Source of the DNA: Aestuariibacter sp. A3R04
GTDB lineage: Bacteria > Pseudomonadota > Gammaproteobacteria > Enterobacterales > Alteromonadaceae
Direction of reading: 5' to 3'
DNA length: 64,000 nucleotides
Assembly: GCF_018860805.1 (NCBI RefSeq)
Contig: NZ_JAHKQR010000002.1
Location: forward strand, 248,001-312,000
The notes under the pieces were generated by a model that made no database searches, was not told the origin of the DNA, and was given only the letters and a program-made list of their open reading frames with translations. The position numbers were made by a program, and so were the translations under genes. Shown in pieces: positions 9,115 to 16,382 of the stretch (position 1 is its first letter; every line of letters starts with the position of its first letter).

Positions 9115-9972
9115 TTATGCTGCGTCCGACTTGCTGTCGGGTTTGCCGGCGACGGAGGATTTAGTCGACTTTTTGCTCCCCACCGGCTCTATCTTTTTTT
9201 GTTTTTCATACAGGAAGGTTAGCACCTCATGCCGATAATGGTTGTATTCTGGGTTATCCGCCAATGCCAGTCGGTTACGCGGTCTGGGCAGTTTTATATC
9301 GAGGATCTCCCCCACCGTTGCAGCAGGCCCGTTTGTCATCATAACGATGCGGTCAGACAGTAAAACTGCCTCATCAACATCGTGGGTAATCATAATTACC
9401 GTATTCCCCAAATCCGCATGTATATCCATGAGTGAGTCTTGTAAATGCGCTCGGGTCAAAGCATCGAGTGCGCCAAATGGTTCGTCCATCAACAGTACTT
9501 TCGGCTCCATGGCCAGGGCTCTGGCAATACCAACACGCTGTTTCATACCGCCTGATATTTCAGAGGGTAATTTGTCAGTGGCATGGGTCATGTGCACAAG
9601 TTCGAGGTTATGCATCACCCAATCGCGAATTTCTTTTTTGCTTTTTCCACGCAGGGTTTGTTTTACCGCCAGCTCCACGTTTTTGTAAACACTTAACCAG
9701 GGCAACAGGGAGTGGTTTTGAAAAACCACCGCCCGCTCCGGGCCGGGCTCTTTCACTTCTGCGTTATCAAGGATAACGCCACCGGTAGTAGCCTGGTGCA
9801 AACCAGCCACAATATTTAATACCGTCGACTTACCACAACCAGAATGACCGATAAGAGATACAAACTCGCCCTTTTCAATTTTAAGGTTCACGTCACAAAG
9901 CGCGGTAAAGGGCCCCTTAGGTGTGGGGAAATCAATACCAACCTGCGTCAATTCAAGGTGTTTGGATGTCAT
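9115..9972 (-). CDS. nrtD: Nitrate/nitrite (or cyanate) ABC transporter, ATP-binding subunit
   Basis: 285 residues. Walker A is GHSGCGKST (residues 42-50), the ABC signature is EISGGMKQRVG (about 138-148), Walker B is VLLMDEPFGALD, and the switch His is in MITHDVDEA. It is close to the NrtD/SsuB/TauB group of importers for small oxyanions. A C-terminal lysine- and serine-rich tail has no evident role. It lies 18 bases after nrtB. It energises uptake of the ligand delivered by NrtA. Without an extra NrtC-type fused regulatory domain, transport is probably not controlled as in cyanobacteria. Confidence 0.93.
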   Translation of the reverse strand: MTSKHLELTQVGIDFPTPKGPFTALCDVNLKIEKGEFVSLIGHSGCGKSTVLNIVAGLHQATTGGVILDNAEVKEPGPERAVVFQNHSLLPWLSVYKNVELAVKQTLRGKSKKEIRDWVMHNLELVHMTHATDKLPSEISGGMKQRVGIARALAMEPKVLLMDEPFGALDALTRAHLQDSLMDIHADLGNTVIMITHDVDEAVLLSDRIVMMTNGPAATVGEILDIKLPRPRNRLALADNPEYNHYRHEVLTFLYEKQKKIEPVGSKKSTKSSVAGKPDSKSDAA

Positions 9973-9990
9973 GATTTTCTCTCCTGTTAA

Positions 9991-10983
9991 TTAGCGCAGT
10001 ACGCTGCTTTTGTCCCAGCTCACCAAGCGTTGCAGCATTAGCATCAACCTGTCCAATATGAAGCCAATGGCCCCTATGGTGAGTACCGCCACCATGATCC
10101 TGGCCAGTGACTCAGAGCTACCATTTTGAAATTCATCCCAGACAAATTTTCCAAGACCGGGGTTTTGTGCCAGCATTTCAGCGGCAATCAGTACCATCCA
10201 GCCAATGCCGAGGGAAAGACGTAAGCCAGTAAAAATCATCGGAATTGAAGCAGGTAAAACAATCTTAGTAAGATGTGTTAGCGGCTTTAAACGAAGTACC
10301 CGGCTAACGTTCACCAAATCTTTGTCAATATTGGAAACGCCAACGGCGGTATTGATCAGCGTAGGCCATAAACAACACAAGGACACCGTGAATGCAGAGG
10401 TGACAAATGATTTGGAAAACACCGGGTCGTCCGACACATAAAGGGCACTGACTACCATTGTTACCAAAGGCAGCCAGGCCAGGGGAGAAACAGGTTTAAA
10501 CAGTTGTATAAGCGGGTTTATAGCAGTGTACGCTGACTTACTTAGCCCACACAGGATCCCCACGGGTACGGCAATCAATGAGGCAATAAGAAACCCCACC
10601 ATAACCGTATACAAGCTAGTCCAAATTTGGTCGAAGAAAGTCGGCGCACCGGTAAACGGCCTGATTTTTGGCTGGTACTCCGGATCCTGAGCAACGCGTT
10701 TGGCGTTGCGCTCATCCTGGCGGACGTAAAATGCGTCAGCCTTCTCACGCTGAGCGTTGTGCTCATCGATAAGCGTTAGCGTTTGCGTCCACACCTGAGA
10801 CGGCCCAGGGAATTGCCCCAACGACGTGTCGATATTTCTTGCCACACCATTCCAGACTGCCAAAAAGAGCAGCAATCCAATCACAGGTAGCAGTAACGCT
10901 TGGGTATTACTCATCAGTGTTTTTAGCGGGTTTCCCTCTTTGAGTTGCCCTATAGAGGTGACTAGCGACGCCGACTTACTCAT
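9991..10983 (-). CDS. nrtB: Nitrate/nitrite (or cyanate) ABC transporter, permease
   Basis: 330 residues of the BPD-type permease family (NrtB/CynB). The N-terminal membrane segment (ALLLPVIGLLLFLAVWNGVA) is followed by a long periplasmic loop of about 80 residues (to PTFFDQIWTSLYTVMVGF). Five further membrane segments follow, with the EAA-type coupling loop around VLRLKPLTHLTKIVLPASIPMIFTGLR. The extended loop after the first segment is seen in nitrate permeases and fits pairing with a NrtA-type binding protein. It lies 22 bases after nrtA. Confidence 0.92.
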   Translation of the reverse strand: MSKSASLVTSIGQLKEGNPLKTLMSNTQALLLPVIGLLLFLAVWNGVARNIDTSLGQFPGPSQVWTQTLTLIDEHNAQREKADAFYVRQDERNAKRVAQDPEYQPKIRPFTGAPTFFDQIWTSLYTVMVGFLIASLIAVPVGILCGLSKSAYTAINPLIQLFKPVSPLAWLPLVTMVVSALYVSDDPVFSKSFVTSAFTVSLCCLWPTLINTAVGVSNIDKDLVNVSRVLRLKPLTHLTKIVLPASIPMIFTGLRLSLGIGWMVLIAAEMLAQNPGLGKFVWDEFQNGSSESLARIMVAVLTIGAIGFILDRLMLMLQRLVSWDKSSVLR

Positions 10984-11005
10984 GTTGTTCTCCTGATTCT
11001 TTGCA

Positions 11006-12409
11006 TTAAAGGACAGTATCGCCCTTCAAACCAATGCTGAAACTTTCCAAATAGGCATTGGGTTGAGTACCGTCGTAAGTCACACCGTCAATGAATTCAG
11101 ATTGCGGGGGTTTAAAGCCAGATTCAGTACTGAAATCGGGGAAGTCGACGGCATTAGCTTTGCCTTCCTCAATCAGCGCCTTCGCAGCAAGGGCGTAGAT
11201 GTCAGGACGGTAGACTTTCTTCGCCATGTCTATGTACCAGCTGTCGGGTTTGTTCTCAGAAATTTGGCCCCAGCGGCGCATTTGCGTCAGATACCAGATA
11301 GCATCGCTGTAGTAAGGATAGGTGGCGTTGTAACGGAAGAATACGTTGAAGTCAGGCACGTCCCGTTTATCGCCTTTTTCATATTCAAAGGTTCCAGTCA
11401 TTGAGTTGGCCAATACCGCTTCATCGGCCCCCACGTAAGTACTCTTCGCGAGTATTTTTACTGCTTCCGGGCGATTGGCATTGTTATTTTCATCCAACCA
11501 CATGGCAGCACGGATCATGGCTTTAACCACGCGAATATGGGTATTCGGGTATTTTTCCGCCCATTCATTGCTCACACCGAATACTTTCTCCGGATTGTTT
11601 TTCCAGATTTCGTAATCGGTAATGACGGGCACACCAATGCCTTTAAAAACAGCCTGCTGATTCCATGGCTCACCAACGCAGTAGCCGTATATCGTGCCGG
11701 CTTCCATGGTCGCAGGCATTTGTGGCGGGGGTGTCACTGACAACTGCGCCTGGGCATCAATTAAACCTGAATTATCATCTTTGTGGGGGGCGTAGTAACC
11801 GGGATGGATTCCACCTGCCGCCAACCAGTAGCGCAATTCATAGTTGTGGGTAGATACCGGGAATACCATGCCCATTTTAAAAGGTTTGCCCTGAGCCCGA
11901 TAACTATCCACTACTGGTTTGAGGTAATCCGCTTTAATAGGGTGAACCGGTTGTCCGTTTTCCATGGGAATATGCTTCTTCATCTCTTCCCATACGGTAT
12001 TGGAAACCGTAATCCCGTTACCGTTTAAATCCATACTAAATGCGGTAACAATATGTGCTTCAGTACCAAACCCGATAGTAGCGCCCAAGGGTTGACCCGC
12101 CAGCATGTGCGCGCCGTCTAACTGCCCGTCAATAACGCGATCGAGCAGTACCTTCCAGTTTGCCTGCGCTTCTAACGTGACATACAGGCCTTCGTCCTCA
12201 AAAAAACCTTTTTCATACGCAATCGCCAGAGGCGCCATATCAGTGAGTTTAATAAATCCGAATTTAAGCTCTTCTTTTTCCGGCCAGCCAATGTCTGCTG
12301 CCGCCACACTGTGCGCGCTTAGCCCTGCTGCGGTGAAAGCAAGGGATAGCCCGCAAGCTAAGGCTTTCATTTTTTTCTTTAAACCTGTTAAGGGAGTTGA
12401 CGCAATCAT
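11006..12409 (-). CDS. nrtA: Nitrate (or cyanate) ABC transporter, periplasmic binding protein NrtA
   Basis: 467 residues from the ATG at 12409, which has GAGGAA 6 bases upstream. An upstream in-frame ATG lies within the terminator leader and is rejected. A Sec signal ([28 protein letters not shown]) leads into the NrtA/CmpA-like binding domain: [23 protein letters not shown], the [14 protein letters not shown] ligand region, and [35 protein letters not shown]. In this family these segments bind nitrate, nitrite, bicarbonate or cyanate. Nitrate is favoured by the neighbouring reductases. Transcription is governed by the leader at 12419-12505. Confidence 0.93.
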   Translation of the reverse strand: MIASTPLTGLKKKMKALACGLSLAFTAAGLSAHSVAAADIGWPEKEELKFGFIKLTDMAPLAIAYEKGFFEDEGLYVTLEAQANWKVLLDRVIDGQLDGAHMLAGQPLGATIGFGTEAHIVTAFSMDLNGNGITVSNTVWEEMKKHIPMENGQPVHPIKADYLKPVVDSYRAQGKPFKMGMVFPVSTHNYELRYWLAAGGIHPGYYAPHKDDNSGLIDAQAQLSVTPPPQMPATMEAGTIYGYCVGEPWNQQAVFKGIGVPVITDYEIWKNNPEKVFGVSNEWAEKYPNTHIRVVKAMIRAAMWLDENNNANRPEAVKILAKSTYVGADEAVLANSMTGTFEYEKGDKRDVPDFNVFFRYNATYPYYSDAIWYLTQMRRWGQISENKPDSWYIDMAKKVYRPDIYALAAKALIEEGKANAVDFPDFSTESGFKPPQSEFIDGVTYDGTQPNAYLESFSIGLKGDTVL

Positions 12410-12418
12410 GTGTATTCC

Positions 12419-12426
12419 TCGTTGCC
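12419..12426 (-). promoter_or_regulatory. Second copy of the GGCAACGA element at the nrtA ribosome binding site
   Basis: GGCAACGA directly after the terminator T-run repeats the first eight bases of the antiterminator hairpin at 12470-12481. Here it runs into the ribosome binding site (GGCAACGAGGAA). It may be chance, a remnant of duplication, or a further RNA contact point. No matching 3' arm (GCC) follows it, so it cannot form the same hairpin. Confidence 0.3.
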
Positions 12427-12471
12427 AAAAAAAAACCCACCAGGTTAATGTTTGACCATTAACCTGGTGGG
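12427..12471 (-). terminator. Leader terminator upstream of nrtA (conditional)
   Basis: On the minus strand a perfect 15-bp stem (CCCACCAGGTTAATG / CATTAACCTGGTGGG) with a 6-base loop is followed by nine T. It sits between promoter and gene, 17 bases before the nrtA start codon, so it must be read through for expression. Its 5' arm shares two bases with the hairpin at 12470-12481. Only one of the two can form completely. Confidence 0.93.
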
Positions 12472-12481
12472 CTTCGTTGCC
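12470..12481 (-). promoter_or_regulatory. ANTAR (NasR) target hairpin P2 in the nrtA leader
   Basis: Minus-strand RNA GGC-AACGAA-GCC has a three-base stem and a six-base loop with A at position 1 and G at position 4, the conserved loop bases of ANTAR antiterminator targets. The identical 12-mer occurs in the nirB leader. An upstream hairpin (CACC-GAGAA-GGTG, about 12485-12498) is in the position of P1, but its loop has five bases and does not fit the consensus well. Confidence 0.8.
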
Positions 12482-12487
12482 TAGCAC

Positions 12488-12797
12488 CTTCTCGGTGTGC
12501 GAATTAATTTTTTTTCATCACAACCCCATCACTTTTAAGCGTATTTTTGTTTTGTTGCGATGAAATGCAATACTGTGCGATAAATAGAAAGCATCAACAA
12601 TGCCAACATTTAAAGCTATTAATTATCAATTATTTATAATTATTCAACAGTCGCAACTAACACTGAATGATTCATTGTTGTGCAAAAACAGGAAGTTGAA
12701 TGCGCTGTCATGATGCATGCACTTTTACTAAGCACAAAGCAAGCGGCACATTAGTACAGCTTGCTTTACACTTATTAGCATTGTTGTTCTTACAGAA
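12488..12797. other. Intergenic region between nrtA leader and blaR1
   Basis: About 310 bp, AT-rich, holding the nrtA leader 5' end and its promoter. I could not fix the promoter. A GCAC-N4-TTGC sequence on the minus strand near 12565 resembles a sigma-54 site but has the wrong spacing. A 9-bp stem (AAAGCAAGC / GCTTGCTTT, 12736-12767) after the blaR1 stop may be a weak terminator, although it has no T-run. Confidence 0.5.
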
Positions 12798-13970
12798 TTA
12801 TTTGGTTTCAGCAGGTTCTTTTTCAGGCCCCATCCGATAATCGAGTTGAACAAGCAAACCGGTTTGCCGCTGCGCTTTTCCGCCCTGAACACGGGGTTTA
12901 TACTTCCACTGTGCTAACGCTTGTTTCGCACTGTCGTCAAACACTGCCAGCGGCTCCGATGACACCACCTCTATGTTTGCAGTGTTTCCCTGTTCAGTAA
13001 TGTCAAATCGCAGCACAACAGCCCCTTCTACGTCATGAACAACTGCGGCAACAGGATAAACAGGGTCAACTCGTTGTACCGGATGTGCTTCATTCACCTC
13101 AGTTTTGGGCATACTATCTACAGGTAATTTAGCCAGTGCAGTATTGCCAATAAGCAGCGCTGCGGCCGTGATTGCAGCGCCAATCATTGGCTTGGTGGTG
13201 ATTCGAAAGCTTTGCAGCCCGTTTAATCGTTTTATCATAATGGTTTTTCCTCCAAAGGATGGGTAGGGATTGCCCCTGAACGACGCGCGCTCTGCACATA
13301 ACACTAATGCTTTTGCGTACGCCAGTTTCTCTTTCACAGTTGCGCGATGTAGCACGGATTCATCACATGCTCTTTCCTGTGACAACCGAAAAGCCCTTAA
13401 TCCAAGCCACACCACCGGGTTAAACCAAAAGCAGGTCACTACAATAAGTGCCAAGCCATTCCACAAGTGATCGCGATGCTGTATGTGGGTGTTTTCGTGC
13501 TGTAATATAAGTGACTGCTGCTGCGCATTGAAAGAGGTGTGAAAATGCTTGGGCAAAAGCACTTTGGGCCGAATGACGCCATAAAGCATGGGTGAATCTA
13601 CCTGATGGGTTAGATAGGTATTTTCTGCCACGGACACACTTTGTGATAACGACCGCTTAAACACCCATTGTTGATAGAGAAAGTATGCGATAAGCAAACT
13701 AACGCCACCAGAATACAAGTAGCTTAAAAAATAACTATCATCGGACACAATATCAGTCGAAATGCCTACGACATAACGACTGAGCTCATGACTATCTGAT
13801 GCCGCTACCGGCAGCGGAATATTGTTGAAAATTAACAGCAATGGAACCAATACCCATAACCAGTAACTCAATCTGCCACTAATAAAGTCACTGCCTGTGT
13901 AGGTGATCAGCGCAACTACCATTACCGTCGCGCTCACAATAAACTGCTGCTGAATTAACCATTCAATCAT
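12798..13970 (-). CDS. BlaR1/MecR1-type M56 metallopeptidase sensor with TonB C-terminal domain
   Basis: 390 residues. N-terminal membrane segments (about 8-25, 35-52, 80-100) are followed by the M56 zinc-peptidase core with LQHENTHIQHRDHLWN (HExxH motif near residue 157) and the downstream LSQERACDE glutamate. A fourth membrane helix is at about 260-280. The last 90 residues (HPVQRVDPVYPVAAVVHDVEGAVVLRFDIT...) are a TonB C-terminal-like domain instead of the penicillin-binding sensor of true BlaR1. It is likely a membrane sensor-protease that cleaves the BlaI repressor. The signal is unknown and need not be a beta-lactam. It overlaps blaI by 8 bases. Confidence 0.85.
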   Translation of the reverse strand: MIEWLIQQQFIVSATVMVVALITYTGSDFISGRLSYWLWVLVPLLLIFNNIPLPVAASDSHELSRYVVGISTDIVSDDSYFLSYLYSGGVSLLIAYFLYQQWVFKRSLSQSVSVAENTYLTHQVDSPMLYGVIRPKVLLPKHFHTSFNAQQQSLILQHENTHIQHRDHLWNGLALIVVTCFWFNPVVWLGLRAFRLSQERACDESVLHRATVKEKLAYAKALVLCAERASFRGNPYPSFGGKTIMIKRLNGLQSFRITTKPMIGAAITAAALLIGNTALAKLPVDSMPKTEVNEAHPVQRVDPVYPVAAVVHDVEGAVVLRFDITEQGNTANIEVVSSEPLAVFDDSAKQALAQWKYKPRVQGGKAQRQTGLLVQLDYRMGPEKEPAETK

Positions 13971-14346
13971 TATTGTCTTCCCATTGCTGAATTAACGCCT
14001 TTAACGCCTCAACATCCTGTTTGGAGAGAGAGTGTTCATTAGCAAAACCCGCGACCATAGGCGCAACCTTGCCTTTAAAAAGGCGACTCACAAAACTAGC
14101 AGTTTCTTTTCGATTGTAGTCTTCACGGGCTATCACCGGGGAATACAGGTACTGCCGCTGTTGCTTCTCAAAACTCAATACGCCTTTTTTCAACAGACGA
14201 CTAAGTAGCGTTTTCACAGTTTTCTCGTGCCAAGGCTTGCGACTATTCAAGCGCGCAATAATGTCGCCAGATGTTGCAGGATAACTTTCCCACAGTGCGT
14301 CGAGCACCTCGAATTCAGCATTAGAAATATCCGGAGTATCAGCCAT
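13963..14346 (-). CDS. BlaI/MecI/CopY-family repressor
   Basis: 127 residues with an N-terminal winged helix (ISNAEFEVLDALWESYPATSGDIIARLNSRKPWHEKTVKTLLSRLLKKGVLSFEKQQRQYLYSPVI) characteristic of the Penicillinase_R family. The C-terminal dimerisation part holds the likely cleavage region. Two BlaI-type operators lie just upstream, so it represses its own operon. It is translationally coupled to the M56 sensor gene by an 8-base overlap. Confidence 0.92.
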   Translation of the reverse strand: MADTPDISNAEFEVLDALWESYPATSGDIIARLNSRKPWHEKTVKTLLSRLLKKGVLSFEKQQRQYLYSPVIAREDYNRKETASFVSRLFKGKVAPMVAGFANEHSLSKQDVEALKALIQQWEDNND

Positions 14347-14363
14347 AGATCCACCTTAAAGAT

Positions 14364-14373
14364 TACACTTGTA
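14364..14373. promoter_or_regulatory. BlaI-type operator 1
   Basis: TACACTTGTA matches the TACA-N2-TGTA core known for BlaI/MecI operators. It lies 18 bp upstream of the blaI start and 13 bp from a second copy. Confidence 0.8.
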
Positions 14374-14384
14374 GTCCAATTAAG

Positions 14385-14398
14385 ATTACACGTGTAAT
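14385..14398. promoter_or_regulatory. BlaI-type operator 2, perfect palindrome
   Basis: ATTACACGTGTAAT is a perfect 14-bp palindrome containing the TACA-N2-TGTA core. Its core starts 23 bp from that of the first operator, about two helical turns, so two repressor dimers could bind the same face of the DNA. Confidence 0.85.
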
Positions 14399-14515
14399 TC
14401 TTAAAAGCAAACATTTTTTCCCAAAGAAACTATTGCGGTTATTTGAGATAGGACCTGAGAACTGGCAAGTATGGAGAAAAGAGGATCCCGCTGCATCGCA
14501 ACGGGTGAAAAACAG

Positions 14516-15514
14516 TTACGCCCTGACGCTAAATGGTAATGTGTTTTTATCCCGCTCTTGCCAGTAGGTGGTTGCGAGGTTGGTGGCGGCTTCAACTGAT
14601 AACGACTTCGTGAGTATCAGATAACTCACGAGTGTTGCTTTAATCGATTGCTGAGCGTAAGCATGCTCCTGCTCTCCTCGCCAGAAAGACAGCATGGTTG
14701 ATACATCCATATCTTTGTCTTTCAGCGCCCATGTTTCTGCCATTTCAGGCAGCGTGATGACGTCGGTATGGCCGTTACGGGTGACATAAAGTTCAGTGGG
14801 ACGCTCTGCATTCACTTCGGGGTCACCGCCGTCGCCGCGAAAGCACAAAGACTGAAATTGAGGAAAGGCTTCATTTACCCGCTGATGTTTATGGTCAAGA
14901 TGCATGTGATACACACCCTGCACATTAAATGTCGAACCAGTTGGATTCAACAAACGCGCGAGGGTATTTGCACAAGAGCGCAGTCCAAACACTTCTCGTA
15001 GTTTAATCAGGGTGTTTAAAGGCGGTAGTACTGCGCCTAAATCCAAATACGCCGCATTGTAGGTATTGAGCTGCGCAATTGCTTCATCAACGGTGGATAT
15101 GGCTGGCAAGCCGAGTTCGGGCAGCGCAAGTGAAGCGTATAAACGCCCCGAGCCAGGCTCATGGGCGCCGTGCAAAAACACCCTGACTCCCTGTTGCGCC
15201 AAACAAGCCACCGCTAACAAATACCAGGGTAATTGTCGGCGCTTGCCTGCATAGCATCCAATATCCAGATCTACACTAATAGTCTGAAAAGTTGTTGGTA
15301 TGAGCTCCCGGCACGCTTCCACGAATCCAATGACTTCTTCCGGCGTTTCTTCCCGGGTGCGAAGCAACATTAAAAATGCGCCCCGTTGATCACCTGTTAC
15401 TTCTCCGGCAAGTAACATTTTCATTGCCGTGTAGGCTTCTTGCCTGGTTAGACTGCGGCTTCCCTTCTGACCTTTTCCGATAATTTTAATATACTGACTA
15501 AATTCCTGTGACAT
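14516..15514 (-). CDS. ybiB: YbiB/TrpD2-like protein (anthranilate phosphoribosyltransferase fold)
   Basis: 332 residues. The N-terminal helical domain (SLTRQEAYTAMKMLLAGEVTGDQRGAFLMLLRTREETPEEVIGFVEACRE) and the following alpha/beta part match the class III nucleoside phosphorylase/TrpD superfamily. The PRPP-binding signature of TrpD is altered (VDLDIGCYAGKRRQLPWYLL). YbiB-type proteins are reported to bind nucleic acid and are not anthranilate enzymes, so a tryptophan role is unlikely. It overlaps cobA by 17 bases as the last gene of the nitrite/nitrate reductase operon. Confidence 0.82.
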   Translation of the reverse strand: MSQEFSQYIKIIGKGQKGSRSLTRQEAYTAMKMLLAGEVTGDQRGAFLMLLRTREETPEEVIGFVEACRELIPTTFQTISVDLDIGCYAGKRRQLPWYLLAVACLAQQGVRVFLHGAHEPGSGRLYASLALPELGLPAISTVDEAIAQLNTYNAAYLDLGAVLPPLNTLIKLREVFGLRSCANTLARLLNPTGSTFNVQGVYHMHLDHKHQRVNEAFPQFQSLCFRGDGGDPEVNAERPTELYVTRNGHTDVITLPEMAETWALKDKDMDVSTMLSFWRGEQEHAYAQQSIKATLVSYLILTKSLSVEAATNLATTYWQERDKNTLPFSVRA

Positions 15515-16382
15515 GGCTAACCTGTTGAAGAAGTGCTGGCGTGACGCTTTGCCGAGACTTTACCACCTCTCCGAAGATCAACAAAGCAGGACCTTGCAAT
15601 TCTGCCTCTGCCACCTGTCGTGAAATAGAAAAAACCGTGGCAGTCACCACTTGCTGGTTGGGACAGCAAGCATTTTCAATGACAGCCACAGGGAAATTGT
15701 CTGGCAAACCCGCCTTTCGCAATTGCTCACAAATCAGTGATAAACGTTTCAGCCCCATATAAACCACCATAGTTTGGGACATCATTTGTGCGGCCATCTG
15801 ACAAAAATCAGGCAGTACGTCTTCGTCTTTAAAGTGTGCCGTTGTCAGCGTAACCGATTGTGCACAATGACGATCTGTAAGAGGAATGCCGGTATAAGCA
15901 GAAGCACCTGAAGCTGCGGTGATCCCAGGCACTATGGCAAAGGGTATCCCCGCCGATTCCAGCGCTGATGTTTCTTCTGTGGTACGTGCAAAAACGGCAG
16001 GGTCGCCACCTTTCAGGCGAACAACGTTAAGACCAGACTGAGCCAATTCAACCATTCGCTCACAGATTGCGTTTTGCGGCATAGAGTGCTTGCCTGAGCG
16101 CTTACCAACGAACTCTGTTTTGACGTGGCGCGGGATCTCCGCTAACACCGATTGATTGACTAACCAGTCAAATAATACAACATCGGCTTGTTGCAAACAC
16201 TTCCAGGCTTTTATAGTAAGTAGCTCTGCGTCTCCAGGGCCCGCTCCGACAATCATTACACGCCCTTTTTGACGGCGTCCACTTGTCGCAGGCGCGTCAG
16301 CGTGCTTATGGCCTTTTGTAGTATTTTCCATTCCCCGGCGAAAGAGCAGCCCAGGTAGTTTAAAAATAGTGGTGCTAATCAT
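15498..16382 (-). CDS. cobA: Uroporphyrinogen-III C-methyltransferase (siroheme synthesis)
   Basis: 294 residues, a SUMT family enzyme that makes precorrin-2 from uroporphyrinogen III using two S-adenosylmethionine. Visible motifs are the glycine-rich MIVGAGPGDAELLTIKA (P-loop-like SAM site) and VVRLKGGDPAVFARTTEE. The last parts of the siroheme path (CysG N-terminal dehydrogenase/ferrochelatase) are absent, so another gene must supply them. Siroheme is the cofactor of NirB, which explains the placement. The start ATG overlaps the nasA stop by 8 bases (translational coupling). The N-terminal 35 residues are longer than usual, and an ATG at codon 18 is an alternative start. Confidence 0.93.
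   Translation of the reverse strand: MISTTIFKLPGLLFRRGMENTTKGHKHADAPATSGRRQKGRVMIVGAGPGDAELLTIKAWKCLQQADVVLFDWLVNQSVLAEIPRHVKTEFVGKRSGKHSMPQNAICERMVELAQSGLNVVRLKGGDPAVFARTTEETSALESAGIPFAIVPGITAASGASAYTGIPLTDRHCAQSVTLTTAHFKDEDVLPDFCQMAAQMMSQTMVVYMGLKRLSLICEQLRKAGLPDNFPVAVIENACCPNQQVVTATVFSISRQVAEAELQGPALLIFGEVVKSRQSVTPALLQQVSHVTGI

Noticed and set aside
12555..12580. Sigma-54-like GCAC-N4-TTGC on the minus strand upstream of nrtA
   Set aside because: The spacing is one base short of the GG-N10-GC rule, and the first GG is not present.
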